Part shown: positions 36,555 through 46,002 of the stretch, one piece after another
How positions within the stretch are numbered: the stretch's first letter is position 1
How the letters are laid out: each line of letters opens with the position of its first letter
Origin: Fodinibius roseus
GTDB lineage: Bacteria > Bacteroidota > Rhodothermia > Balneolales > Balneolaceae
Assembly (NCBI RefSeq): GCF_900129315.1
Contig: NZ_FQUS01000004.1
Location: forward strand, 206,950 to 270,949
Direction of reading: 5' to 3'
DNA: 64,000 nucleotides
Translations under genes and position numbers: made by a program
The notes under the pieces: generated by a model
Told to the model about the DNA's origin: nothing
What the model saw: the letters and a program-made list of their open reading frames with translations, nothing else
The model's database searches: none

Positions 36555-37922
36555 TTAAAAAAATCTGGTAATTCCGTAGATCCCGGCAACGACGATGCCC
36601 GATACGCTCAGCCAGAATGCGACGTCATATAATTTTCCGGGTCTTAAATTGGCGTCCAGCCGCACATACCGGAAATGAACAGCCGCAAATACAACAACCA
36701 GGAGCAAAACTGAGGTAAAAAAGCCTCCTACAATGACCATCGTAACCGGCAGCTGTAAAAAGAGAAAAGACAGAGCCCACAAAACGGGAAATACCCAGGC
36801 CAGGATCGCTATCGTTTTTTTTCGCTGTCTGTTATCATAAAAATCCACCAGGCCCAGCTGTCCGAACGCATCCGCAAAAATACGGGTCCAGCTCGCCAGG
36901 GCCGAGAAAAGGGTGGAAAAGAGCACCACTCCCGCGCAAAGCAGAAAAACGTTTCTGGCTCCGCTGCCCATGGTCTCGGTATACATCCCGGAAAGCGTCT
37001 CGATCATCTCATATCCCTGCGGAATTTGATTTTGCGCATGCAACACCGCAGCCCCCAACAAATAAAATGCAGCGGTCACTAACGTATATACGATCATGGA
37101 CAGGATAGCATCCCAGTACATCACCCGGATCCACCCTTTGGCACGCTGCCTCCATTCCTCGGTCTCTGCGGCGGGACCCGTGTAGGCGGCATAGCCTTTT
37201 TCGAGACACCAGTAATTGTAGTACATAATTTCGTCTCCGCCCACGCCGGTTATTCCGAATGCGGCGATGGCTACTCCCGCCATAGCTGCGGGCAGATTAA
37301 ATTCCAGTCCCATTGCCATCTCCTCCCAGGTAAATGCGTAGGAGGTATACTGCAGGAAGTAGACCGACAGAAAGGTAAACAGGGTAAAAAAAGCGATCAT
37401 GACCAGCGAAAACCGTTCTACAAACGGGTAGTATCCCCGGTATACCAGTAGGGCTGCTGTCACTGTTGCGACGAGGGTCCATATCGTGACACTCAGGGAG
37501 GGAAAAACAATATTCAGCGTGATGGCCACCCCGCCTATGATACCTCCAACCTGCAGCAGCTTGAAAAACTGGATAAACAGCCAGGCCCAAATGGACCAGC
37601 TTATTTCTCTGAACTTCCATCCCGGCAATTTATTAAAAGCGCTCATTACAGTCTCGCCCGTACTGATCGCATGCTTCCCGAATTCCAGTTGAATAGTCAC
37701 TTTAACCAGGCAACTCAGGAGGACGACCCAAAAAGTGACAAAACCCGCCCGGGCTCCCAGGGTCGTTGTAGCGATAAGTTCACCTGAGCCCACAATAGCG
37801 GCTGACAATATAAACCCCGGTCCCAAGTGGCTCAGGGTCCCCCAAAAAGAGGTCGGGGGCGTTTTGACACTCTCCTCCGTCAACACATAAGGATTCTCAG
37901 GTCTTCTGTTTTTCGGCTTCAT
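36555..37922 (-). CDS. Nramp-related membrane transporter without the metal motifs
   Basis: This 455-residue protein has about eleven membrane helices and the Nramp/LeuT-like layout. Where classical Nramp carries DPGN in helix 1, this one has IVGSGELIATTTLG, and the helix 6 MPH site is replaced around ITGVGGDEIMYY. It probably does not move Mn or Fe in the usual way. It lies 277 bp downstream of the SDR gene in the fucose region, so it might carry a sugar acid or organic substrate (inference). Confidence 0.72.
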   Translation of the reverse strand: MKPKNRRPENPYVLTEESVKTPPTSFWGTLSHLGPGFILSAAIVGSGELIATTTLGARAGFVTFWVVLLSCLVKVTIQLEFGKHAISTGETVMSAFNKLPGWKFREISWSIWAWLFIQFFKLLQVGGIIGGVAITLNIVFPSLSVTIWTLVATVTAALLVYRGYYPFVERFSLVMIAFFTLFTFLSVYFLQYTSYAFTWEEMAMGLEFNLPAAMAGVAIAAFGITGVGGDEIMYYNYWCLEKGYAAYTGPAAETEEWRQRAKGWIRVMYWDAILSMIVYTLVTAAFYLLGAAVLHAQNQIPQGYEMIETLSGMYTETMGSGARNVFLLCAGVVLFSTLFSALASWTRIFADAFGQLGLVDFYDNRQRKKTIAILAWVFPVLWALSFLFLQLPVTMVIVGGFFTSVLLLVVVFAAVHFRYVRLDANLRPGKLYDVAFWLSVSGIVVAGIYGITRFF

Positions 37923-38199
37923 AAATCCCGCATTTTATTAATCTATCCATCTACAACTATTTTCATATCTGTCGACCCGTTATTCCTTTCTTCTTTCCAG
38001 AATCCTCGTCATTGCTTCCCATTTCAAGCCTTTCCTGTCCGACTTCCTGAATTAGGTATGATACCGTACATAAGCCGGGGGCTCAATCCGGGAATTCGGG
38101 CACATGAGAGCGTTTCATAAACACTTTTTATACGTAACTTCCCAGGATTACCGGATCGATACAGAGGGTTACCCCACCCATACGAATACGAAATTGAAC

Positions 38200-38979
38200 T
38201 TAGGTATTTAGCCTGATAAATCCACCATCGATCGGATAATCGGTTCCAGTGATAAATCCCGCCCGGTCGGAGCAGAGATAAAGCACCAGCGCGGCAATTT
38301 CTTCCGGTTGCCCCATCCGGCCGATCGGCTGTGTTCGGGACAGTTTGTCAAACATCTCATCCTCCCGGCCCGGGTAGTTCTCTTTCAAAAAACCATCGAC
38401 GAACGGCGTATGAACGCGCGCAGGCGAAATACAATTACAGCGAATGTTATCATCAATATAATCCTTGGCTACCGAGCGTGTCATTGTCAGTACGGCGCCT
38501 TTACTCATGGAGTAGGCGAAACGATCTTCAATCCCCACTGACGAAGCCACCGAAGCCAAATTCAGGATAACCCCACCGCCCTGCTCCACCATCTGTTTGA
38601 TTACGGCGTGCATGCAGTTGTAGACTCCTTTTACATTTACCTCATAGATGCGGTCGAAATCTTCTTCGGCCGTATTTTCCAGGTTGCCCACATGCGCAAT
38701 CCCCGCATTGTTAATCAGGATGTCAACCTGCGCGCATTCGCTTGTAAGTTGATCAAAGGTACTGTGAACCTCCGGCTGATCACCGACATCACAAAAATAA
38801 AAGCTGCATGAGTGTCCCCCTGCTTTGATTTCATCACAGACCGCCTGTCCCGACTCTTTATCATAATCCAGAATACAAACATGAGCACCGGACTCAGCAA
38901 ACAGCGAACAAATGGCCCGCCCGATACCGCTGCCCCCGCCTGTAACGACTGCCGTCTTATCATCAAATCGAATATCCAT
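38200..38979 (-). CDS. SDR oxidoreductase, probable 2-keto-3-deoxy-L-fuconate dehydrogenase
   Basis: The 259-residue short-chain dehydrogenase has the NAD site TGGGSGIGRAI, the ILINNAGIAH motif and the catalytic Ser/Tyr/Lys in ASVASSVG and YSMSKGAV. It lies 35 bp downstream of the L-fuconate dehydratase on the same strand, as in L-fucose oxidative pathways where this enzyme makes 2,4-diketo-3-deoxy-L-fuconate. The substrate is inferred from the neighbour. The C-terminus PIDGGFIRLNT fits the family. Confidence 0.8.
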   Translation of the reverse strand: MDIRFDDKTAVVTGGGSGIGRAICSLFAESGAHVCILDYDKESGQAVCDEIKAGGHSCSFYFCDVGDQPEVHSTFDQLTSECAQVDILINNAGIAHVGNLENTAEEDFDRIYEVNVKGVYNCMHAVIKQMVEQGGGVILNLASVASSVGIEDRFAYSMSKGAVLTMTRSVAKDYIDDNIRCNCISPARVHTPFVDGFLKENYPGREDEMFDKLSRTQPIGRMGQPEEIAALVLYLCSDRAGFITGTDYPIDGGFIRLNT

Positions 38980-39014
38980 GATCTATCTTTTTTCTTTCAG
39001 GTCGTGTTTTCTAT

Positions 39015-40319
39015 TTATCGCCATATGGATCCCTCGGGATAGGCATAATCGCGCAGACTCTGCTGCCTCATTTCAATACTGTATCCCGGTTGGTCGGGCA
39101 GTATATAGTGCCCGTTTTCTATTTTAGCCGGCTCCAGAAAATGCTCGTGCAGGTGATCCACGTATTCGGTCATTCGCCCCTTTTGGCGTCCGCTGACAGC
39201 GATATAGTCAATCATTGAAAGATGCTGCACATATTCGCACAGGCCTACGCCCCCGGCGTGGGGACATACGGGGACATCAAACTTTGCCGCCATCAACATA
39301 ATCGCGAGGTTCTCGTTGACGCCTCCCACCCGGCAGCTGTCGATCTGGCAAATATCCAGCGCGCCGGCCTGCATCAGCTGTTTGAAGATAACCCTGTTTT
39401 GTGCATGCTCTCCGGTAGCTACTTTTATGGGGTCGATTGCTTCCGCAATTTTTGCGTGTCCCAGAATGTCATCAGGACTCGTGGGCTCTTCGATCCACCA
39501 GGGCTCAAATTCGGATAAAGCTTCCATATTCCTGATCGCTTCATCCACATCCCACTTCTGGTTGGCATCCATCATAAGCTTCCGTTCCCAGCCGATCTCC
39601 TCTCGTATGATAGCAGCGCGGCGCAGGTCGTCTTTTAGGTCGCCGCCCACTTTCATTTTCACGGCGTCCCACCCCGCCTGCACGGCTTCGCGGCACAATC
39701 TGCGTATTTTCTCGTCGGAGTAGCCGAGCCATCCGGCGGACGTCGTATAGGCGGGATATCCACGATCCCGCAACTCCCGGATGCGTCCGGCTTTATTATC
39801 TTCCTGCCTGCGGAGAAGTTTTAGGGCTTCGTCCGGGGTAAGAACATCGGTGATATAACTAAAATCGATGCAGCGAATCCATTCTTCCGGAGACATGTCA
39901 GCCAGTAACTGCCACAAAGGTTTTTCTTCTATTCTCGCATGCAGGTCCCACAAGGCGTTCACGAGCGCTCCCATGGCTAAATGGATAACGCCTTTCTCGG
40001 GGCCAAGCCACCGCAGCTGGCTGTCGCGGGCCAGGGCGTTCCAAAAGGTGCCAAAATTGTTAACTATCTCGCTGAAGGGGCGGTCCAATACATGTACCGA
40101 CAGCTGCCTGATTGCCTCCACACACAGGTCATTCCCCCGCCCGTTCGTAAAAGTGAGCCCGTGTCCCTCGAATTCCGTGTCTGTTTTCAACACCAGATAA
40201 GCCGCCGAGTAGTCCGGGTCGGGATTCATCGCATCGGAGCCATCCAGCTGTTGACTGGTGGGAAAGCGTATATCCTTAACTTCTATGCCGGTGACCCGTA
40301 TATCTGTATCCATTTCCAC
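39015..40319 (-). CDS. fucD: L-fuconate dehydratase
   Basis: The 434-residue enolase-superfamily protein converts L-fuconate to 2-keto-3-deoxy-L-fuconate. Key residues are visible in order: the KxK motif in AVKMKVGGD, metal ligands in MMDANQKWD, WWIEEPTSP and VATGEHAQN, and the His in CPHAGGVGLCE. The length and the N-terminal FPTSQQLDGSDAMNPDPDYS are typical of FucD. It heads a two-gene unit with the SDR gene. Two sulfatase genes precede it on the same strand. Confidence 0.9.
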   Translation of the reverse strand: MEMDTDIRVTGIEVKDIRFPTSQQLDGSDAMNPDPDYSAAYLVLKTDTEFEGHGLTFTNGRGNDLCVEAIRQLSVHVLDRPFSEIVNNFGTFWNALARDSQLRWLGPEKGVIHLAMGALVNALWDLHARIEEKPLWQLLADMSPEEWIRCIDFSYITDVLTPDEALKLLRRQEDNKAGRIRELRDRGYPAYTTSAGWLGYSDEKIRRLCREAVQAGWDAVKMKVGGDLKDDLRRAAIIREEIGWERKLMMDANQKWDVDEAIRNMEALSEFEPWWIEEPTSPDDILGHAKIAEAIDPIKVATGEHAQNRVIFKQLMQAGALDICQIDSCRVGGVNENLAIMLMAAKFDVPVCPHAGGVGLCEYVQHLSMIDYIAVSGRQKGRMTEYVDHLHEHFLEPAKIENGHYILPDQPGYSIEMRQQSLRDYAYPEGSIWR

Positions 40320-40500
40320 TGTTTATTCAAATAATTCAGGCGTTACTGCTTGTTTGTCTGCGGACTGCAATGAGATCTCAACCGCCTGTCCCTGATTCTG
40401 TTTTTACCGCTCCATCCTTCCCGGACTCCCAAAACGGCTTCCTACAAGGTACCATCCGACCGCAAAATGTCAAGTAAAAAATCCGCTTAAGGCTTCTACC

Positions 40501-42096
40501 TTATCTCATTTCCCGGCTGATCTTCGGCAGAGCCACCTGGTCACCGGTTTCACGAGATACCGGGGTTTGGGCACCTACCTCCTGCATCCAGGCCCTCATC
40601 TGTTCTGCCAGCTGCATGGCAACCTTTTTTTCCTCTTCGATCAGATTGTTTGCTTCACCGATATCCTCCTCCAGGTTATACAGCTCCCACTCCTGATCCT
40701 TATAAAAATAGATCAGCTTCCATTGCCCGTCACGAATCGCCGTAAACGGTTCGTACCCCGGTCCACTGGGACCCCACTTGTGCGGGTAGTGCCATGCCAA
40801 CGCCCGGTCCTCTCCGGTTCCCGGGGCTTTGCCGCTACGCAAGAGCGGTATAAAACTGCGGCCATCTGTGGATTGAAATGCTGCCGAACCAGAATCAAGT
40901 CCCGCCAACTCAAGAATAGCCGGGTAAAAATCTTCGGAAATGATCGGCGTTTCATTCCTGCTGCCGGGCTGGATTTCAAAGCGGCTCTGCAGGGGGTGGT
41001 CCTCCGCCCTTTCAGCCCAGGCGGCAATCATCGGCACCCGGATACCACCCTCGTAAGCCGATCCCTTACCGCTGCGCAGCGGCTTGTTATGGGTATTGAG
41101 GCCCGTCCCCATCGGCGTGGTGCCCCGGGTGTGTGCACTCAGTCCCCCGTTATCAGACATAAACAGGATAATCGTATTTTCAGCAATGTCTTCCTCTTTC
41201 AGATTCTGCCATATCGAGCCCAGGCTGCTGTCCATGCCCTCAACCATGGAAGCATATTTTGCCTCCACGCTGTCCACACCGGCCTCCAGATAATCCTCGT
41301 AATACCGCCTGTCGGCCATGATGGGAGCATGCACAGTATAATGGGCCATATTCATATAGAAAGGCTTGTTCGCTTCAACAGCATTGTCGATGGCCTTGTT
41401 GGCTTCAATCGTCAATGCTTCTGTAAGGTTGGCCTCGCTGTCGTAATAATCCTCCATCCGCGGCACCGCCCAGGCTGAACCGGGTTCCTCGTTGCCATAG
41501 TTATCCTCAGGCCAATAGCTCCCCGGCGCCCCGGCAGCATGGCCTGCAATATTAACATCGAACCCCAGATTTGTCGGATCCGCACCGGGCGTTCGGAGGG
41601 CCCCAAAATGTGCTTTCCCCACGTGAATAGTACGATAACCCTGCGCCTTCAGGACCTCAGTCAACAGCATACTGTCCGGCTGTACTCCTTCCACGGCCCA
41701 ATCAGGCGATTTCACCGGGTAATCCTGACCGGTGCGCTCCATCCTCTCAGGATCATTGTGCAACGTCCAGTCCGTGATATTGGTACGAGCCGGATTTTTC
41801 CCGGTAATAATACTGCTCCGGGTGGGCGTGCAGACGGGACTGGCAGAATAGGCATTCGTAAAAAGCATTCCCTGGCCGGCCAGCCGCTCCATATTGGGGG
41901 TCTGGTAGAACTCGTTAAACGGGGTCTGCTCTTTGTGAAAGGGCACCGAAGTATCCTGCCAGCCCAGATCATCCACCAGAAACAGAATAATATTCGGCTG
42001 TTCCGAACCGGCTTGCCGGCCATCTTGCCCCGGCTGTGTGTTGCAAGCTATAACCAATCCCAACAAAAGAAGAGAAATCCAGTTTTTACCCGTCAT
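40501..42096 (-). CDS. Sulfatase (type I, formylglycine), lipoprotein
   Basis: This 531-residue sulfatase has a lipoprotein signal (lipobox GLVIAC) and the type I signature CTPTRSSIITGK; the Cys (near residue 88) is converted to formylglycine. Metal residues FLVDDLGWQD and the late MSDNGGLS also fit. It should remove sulfate from a polysaccharide outside the cytoplasm. It lies in front of the L-fuconate pathway, so sulfated fucan is a likely source (inference from context). The maturase gene is not in the window. Confidence 0.88.
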   Translation of the reverse strand: MTGKNWISLLLLGLVIACNTQPGQDGRQAGSEQPNIILFLVDDLGWQDTSVPFHKEQTPFNEFYQTPNMERLAGQGMLFTNAYSASPVCTPTRSSIITGKNPARTNITDWTLHNDPERMERTGQDYPVKSPDWAVEGVQPDSMLLTEVLKAQGYRTIHVGKAHFGALRTPGADPTNLGFDVNIAGHAAGAPGSYWPEDNYGNEEPGSAWAVPRMEDYYDSEANLTEALTIEANKAIDNAVEANKPFYMNMAHYTVHAPIMADRRYYEDYLEAGVDSVEAKYASMVEGMDSSLGSIWQNLKEEDIAENTIILFMSDNGGLSAHTRGTTPMGTGLNTHNKPLRSGKGSAYEGGIRVPMIAAWAERAEDHPLQSRFEIQPGSRNETPIISEDFYPAILELAGLDSGSAAFQSTDGRSFIPLLRSGKAPGTGEDRALAWHYPHKWGPSGPGYEPFTAIRDGQWKLIYFYKDQEWELYNLEEDIGEANNLIEEEKKVAMQLAEQMRAWMQEVGAQTPVSRETGDQVALPKISREMR

Positions 42097-42443
42097 AATA
42101 AATCTTTTCTATTATTTTTTCTGTTTGCTGCCGGCAACCGAGAGAAACGGGCGCATTATTCCGAAAAAAATAAGAAAATTCCCTATCTTTCCACACTACC
42201 TTACCAATCTCACCCATCAATCCCCGCCAGAACTTTCTTCGTTGTTCATATTGCAATTATAAGTTCCCTGGCAAATCCCGCAGTGCTTCCTAATCCCCCG
42301 AATTTCAGCAGCTGACACGCTGAAGGCGTGAGGTACTGATGACCGACCCCTTCCCTGCCACAGATCACCTCCCAGGAAATCGGTAGAAGCAAGGCAGGGA
42401 TTGCAAGACCAAAGCTCCTTTATTAAAAGAGGCTTTATTGCAA
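42097..42443. other. Intergenic interval with hairpins, possible IS200/IS605-type end
   Basis: The gap separates the two sulfatase genes. It contains a perfect CACGC TGAAG GCGTG hairpin (about 42314-42330), a TCCCTGCC/GGCAGGGA inverted pair (about 42351-42402) and a weak AAAGC/GCTTT hairpin near 42410. Hairpin-rich ends without a gene recall the subterminal hairpins of IS200/IS605 elements, but I see no TnpA or TnpB. It could equally be an mRNA leader. Confidence 0.3.
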
Positions 42444-44090
42444 TCAATAGGTGCTCCGGTCCGTATCCTCATACTTCTCCTGTAATCCGGCAAGTTTCTC
42501 TTTCAGCTCCCGGGTAATTTCCCCGTAGCCCTCCTTGCCGTAGAGGTCATTCATCTCCTTCGGGTCCTCCTGCAGGTCGTACAGCTCCCAGTCGTCAATA
42601 TCATTGTAAAAATGAATCAACTTATATCGGTCCGTACGGATCCCGTAGTGGCGTTTGACCATATGCGGGTTGGGAAATTCATAATAGTGGTAGTAGAGAG
42701 CCTCTCGCCAGTCCTCATCGGCGTGTTGTACCAGCGGAAGCAGGGATTTGCCCTGCATATCTCCCGGCACTTCCGTCCCGGCGATGTCGAGCAGCGTAGG
42801 CGCATAATCGATATTCTGGACCAACTCATCCACCTCGTCTCGGGTGGATATTGATTCGGGAAATTTCATGAGAAGGGGAGTTCGCATCGATTCCTCATAC
42901 ATAAAGCGCTTGTCGAACCATCCGTGCTCACCCATATAAAATCCCTGGTCGGAGGTATAGACAATCAGGGTATTCTCATAGAGGTCGTTCTCTTTCAGGT
43001 AGTCCAGCACCCGGCCGACATTATCATCAACCGTTCGCACCGTCTTCAGATAATCGCGCATATAGCGCTGGTACTTCCACCGGGCCAGCTCTACCTTTGA
43101 CATCTGATCCCGCTGCTTTTTAAATTCTTTAATAATAGGATCGTAATAGGCATCCCAGACTTCCTTCTGCTCCTCATTCAAGTCTGCATACCGGCCATTG
43201 GCATACATATCCCGGTATTTGGTTTCCAATTCGCCCTCCTCATCCAGCATCTTCAGGTCATAGACGATATCCATATCCTCAATAATGCTCATTTTCTGGG
43301 CGGCCGCGGCCCTTCGCCCCTCGTAATCATCAAAAAAAGTACTCGGCAGTCCGGACAGCCTATTCGGCTCGCCGGGGACCTGATCTTTCCCTTCACCGGC
43401 ATTCATGTCCGGCAGTGTAAACGGCTCCGGTCCGCCCGGTTCCAGCAGCGAGGTATCCGGCATCCATACCCGGTGACTGGCCTTGTGGTGAATCTGCAGA
43501 GCAAACGGCTGGTCGCTTTCCCGGCTCTCCAGCCATGCCAGGCTCTTATCCGTTATCACGTCTGTTACATAGCCGTCGGAGGGGATGGTATCCCCGTTGA
43601 CGATAAAGTCCGAATTATAGTAGTCTCCCTGCCCGATCAGCCGGTTGTAGTGATCGTAGCCGGTGGGCGTGCTGCGCAGGTGCCATTTTCCGATCAGGGC
43701 TGTCTGGTAGCCGGCCTGCTGCAAATACTTGGGGAATGTCGGCTGGGATCCGTCAAAGGCGCCACCGTTGTCAATCTGGCCGTTTTTGTGGGAGTGTTTA
43801 CCCGTCAACAGCGTCGCCCGGCTGGGGGCACAAATGGAATTGCCCACAAAGCTGTTGACAAATTTCACCCCTTCCCCGGCAATCCGATCAATATTCGGTG
43901 TTTCGATAAAGCGGTCATCATAGGCGCTCAGAGTCTGGTAGGAGTGGTCGTCGGTCATAATAAACACAATATTGGGACGCTCTGTCTTCTCTTCTTCTCC
44001 CTGTTGAGAAGATCCGCAGGAAATCTGAAAAACAGTACACGCTATTACAAGTATGAAAATAATATGCTTATGCATCGGTTGCTTTACCAT
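42444..44090 (-). CDS. Sulfatase (type I, formylglycine), lipoprotein
   Basis: This 548-residue sulfatase has a lipoprotein signal with lipobox FQISC and the signature CAPSRATLLTGKHSH, whose Cys (near residue 87) becomes formylglycine. The N-terminal FIMTDDHSYQTLSAY and the late YTSDQGFYMGEHGWFDKR carry metal sites. It resembles the arylsulfatase A branch and is a different subfamily from the neighbour at 40501-42096, so the two may remove sulfate at different positions. The substrate is not decided by sequence. Confidence 0.88.
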   Translation of the reverse strand: MVKQPMHKHIIFILVIACTVFQISCGSSQQGEEEKTERPNIVFIMTDDHSYQTLSAYDDRFIETPNIDRIAGEGVKFVNSFVGNSICAPSRATLLTGKHSHKNGQIDNGGAFDGSQPTFPKYLQQAGYQTALIGKWHLRSTPTGYDHYNRLIGQGDYYNSDFIVNGDTIPSDGYVTDVITDKSLAWLESRESDQPFALQIHHKASHRVWMPDTSLLEPGGPEPFTLPDMNAGEGKDQVPGEPNRLSGLPSTFFDDYEGRRAAAAQKMSIIEDMDIVYDLKMLDEEGELETKYRDMYANGRYADLNEEQKEVWDAYYDPIIKEFKKQRDQMSKVELARWKYQRYMRDYLKTVRTVDDNVGRVLDYLKENDLYENTLIVYTSDQGFYMGEHGWFDKRFMYEESMRTPLLMKFPESISTRDEVDELVQNIDYAPTLLDIAGTEVPGDMQGKSLLPLVQHADEDWREALYYHYYEFPNPHMVKRHYGIRTDRYKLIHFYNDIDDWELYDLQEDPKEMNDLYGKEGYGEITRELKEKLAGLQEKYEDTDRSTY

Positions 44091-44182
44091 TACCTTAAAA
44101 ACCCGTTTATTTTAGAATATTTTTCTCTGTTCAGCTTGTGTTCTTGTCAATCACAAGATTATAACCAACAAACCGAACTAAA

Positions 44183-44222
44183 CAAAAAAAAGGGAGTAAC
44201 TCTTGCAAAAGCTACTCCCTTT
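44183..44222 (-). terminator. Strong rho-independent terminator of the halogenase-like operon
   Basis: AGGGAGTA and TACTCCCT (extended by flanking A and T) make a perfect stem. On the minus strand it is followed by eight T. It lies 116 bp after the stop at 44338, downstream of the halogenase-like gene. Confidence 0.85.
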
Positions 44223-44337
44223 CATAAATTAACGGATTAAACTACTTCGAGGCATAGCCATCGAGGTATCGATTCGATTTTGCCCCGCAAATGTTCTCTG
44301 TTATCCCGACCCAGAGGGTGGGGAATTGGACCACAGC

Positions 44338-44463
44338 TTAGTAGCCGGGTCCTTCCCCCCAGTCCGGTGCACCCTCGTCGTACCATATGCGTTCGTTATG
44401 CAAGTCCTGCGGATTATTACTGCCCGGGGTGAAGCCCTGTGCCTGGAGGGCATCCAGGATATT
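44338..44463 (-). other. In-frame protein-like extension after an amber codon
   Basis: Directly after the TAG at 44464-44466 the same frame stays open for 41 codons to TAA at 44338-44340. It reads NILDALQAQGFTPG, then NNPQDLHNERIWYDEG and APDWGEGPGY. This looks like a natural C-terminus. The TAG could be a recent nonsense mutation, a base-calling error, or a site of readthrough. There is no evidence for pyrrolysine use. Confidence 0.6.
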
Positions 44464-46002
44464 CTACTTTTCGCATCCCAAATCCGCAGCGGTATGCTCA
44501 TATATATTCGGAATATCCGGATCCAGGAGTCCGGCCGGATTAAAGGGAGCGATTTCCTTTTTGACGCGGACCCGGAATTTTTCAATGACCTCCTGCGGGA
44601 TCTCGCTATCCGGACGTGAGCTGATCTCCTGCACCTCCCGGTAGCATTGGTGTATCAGAGCGGGAATGCGGGGATGATTTGCCAAAAGAAAAGCGTCATT
44701 TTCGATATCAAACAATCCCCGGAGTCTCTTTTGTTCATAATTTATGGCAGCAGTGAAATAGAGCATGCTGTATGTTGTAAACAGATCGAAATTTCTCCGG
44801 GTTTTGTAACAGCCGTCAACCAGCAGGTCAATGAAACGGAGCTCCCTGAAAACAGCTCGCTCGTATGTTGCTAAAAAGTCAGATCGGGGTTGTGAGGAAG
44901 CGCTCCCTCCCCCCTCTTCAAAGGCATACAAAATACGTTCGACGCCGGACAGCGAGTGCGCAATACCGGTGCTATGAAGGGGGTCTACAAATCCGGCCGT
45001 ATGCGGGAGCGCCACCCAGCCCTCCCCGTACACCTTTTGTGCTCTTCGCTGCAGTCTTCGGGCTGAGAACAGCTGTCCCGGCAGCTCAGCGACAGATGCT
45101 TTTTCAAACAGATCCGCGAGGGACGGATAGCGCCCGATGACGTGCTTCCAGGCCGCCTGCTTATTTTCAGGCAAACGGGCCCTTATGTATTGCTCCAACA
45201 CCAGTCCCGCACTCGTAGTGCCATTGTTAAAACGCAGCATCCAGAGCCAGCCTTCGTCCAGCAGGTGATGCAGAGCCGAAAAGTCGGGATTGTAGGGGTA
45301 ATCTCCGGTTGAGATATGGTGCTCGCGCAGCCAGGACTGCCAGGGCTTCAACCCGGTGAAATGAGAGAAAATAGCGGAGGTGCGGGTCCGTAGATCAACA
45401 CCCGCCGAAGGGATGCCGAGCTGATGAAGCAGCGCACCCGAACCGGTAGCATCGATGATCCAGTCACTGGAAAACAGTTGAAAATCCTTTTCCCGACGGG
45501 CTTCCAGTTCCCATCTTCCGGCCGTTCGCAACAGCGAGGTGACAGTCGTCTGATCAAAGTAGTCAATGCCTGTCTCCCGTACCTTGGAAACGAGAAAAGC
45601 ATCCAGATCCGGCCGGTACCAGTTCGTATCGGACTGCCGGTTGCTGACGCTGGCGGCTACCAACAACTCGCGCGAATGCGCTTCATCCGTTCGGAAAGGA
45701 CGTCCCCGCCGGTGGCTGTAATAGCTGAATCCGCGCTTAATTCCACACGCCACTTCGGGGTGGTGGTCCTGCCAGCTACCATAACGGGAAAAGCTGTACA
45801 GCCACGATAGATCGTAGCGGCCCGCGAGGTCGCGCAGAATCATATCGGCGATGGGGGTGGACGACTCCCCGATGGCAAAGCGGGGATGCGCTTCTTTTTC
45901 AATGAGAAGCACATTATAGCCCAGCTGATCCAGTCCCAGGGCGGTCAGTGAACCGGCAAAACCTGCCCCGATAACGGCGATATCATACCTTTTTTCCTTC
46001 AT
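44464..46002 (-). CDS. FAD-dependent halogenase-like oxidoreductase
   Basis: From the ATG at 46002 the product has 512 residues; an upstream frame reaches 46122 inside the preceding gene. It has an N-terminal FAD fold (VIGAGFAGSLTALGL), IGESSTPIADMIL, and GWLWMLRF in place of the WxWxIP of flavin-dependent halogenases. That last site has Leu-Arg where halogenases have Ile-Pro, so halogenation is not certain. The start overlaps the radical SAM stop by four bases (ATGA), so the two are translated together. A TAG ends the frame and a protein-like tail follows. Confidence 0.75.
   Translation of the reverse strand: MKEKRYDIAVIGAGFAGSLTALGLDQLGYNVLLIEKEAHPRFAIGESSTPIADMILRDLAGRYDLSWLYSFSRYGSWQDHHPEVACGIKRGFSYYSHRRGRPFRTDEAHSRELLVAASVSNRQSDTNWYRPDLDAFLVSKVRETGIDYFDQTTVTSLLRTAGRWELEARREKDFQLFSSDWIIDATGSGALLHQLGIPSAGVDLRTRTSAIFSHFTGLKPWQSWLREHHISTGDYPYNPDFSALHHLLDEGWLWMLRFNNGTTSAGLVLEQYIRARLPENKQAAWKHVIGRYPSLADLFEKASVAELPGQLFSARRLQRRAQKVYGEGWVALPHTAGFVDPLHSTGIAHSLSGVERILYAFEEGGGSASSQPRSDFLATYERAVFRELRFIDLLVDGCYKTRRNFDLFTTYSMLYFTAAINYEQKRLRGLFDIENDAFLLANHPRIPALIHQCYREVQEISSRPDSEIPQEVIEKFRVRVKKEIAPFNPAGLLDPDIPNIYEHTAADLGCEK

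Noticed and set aside
40567..41478. 303-codon plus-strand frame over a sulfatase gene
   Set aside because: Antisense shadow of a gene with complete sulfatase motifs.
44464..44466. Pyrrolysine or selenocysteine use at the TAG codon
   Set aside because: No pyrrolysine genes or methylamine context are visible, and TAG is not a selenocysteine codon; mutation or error is simpler.
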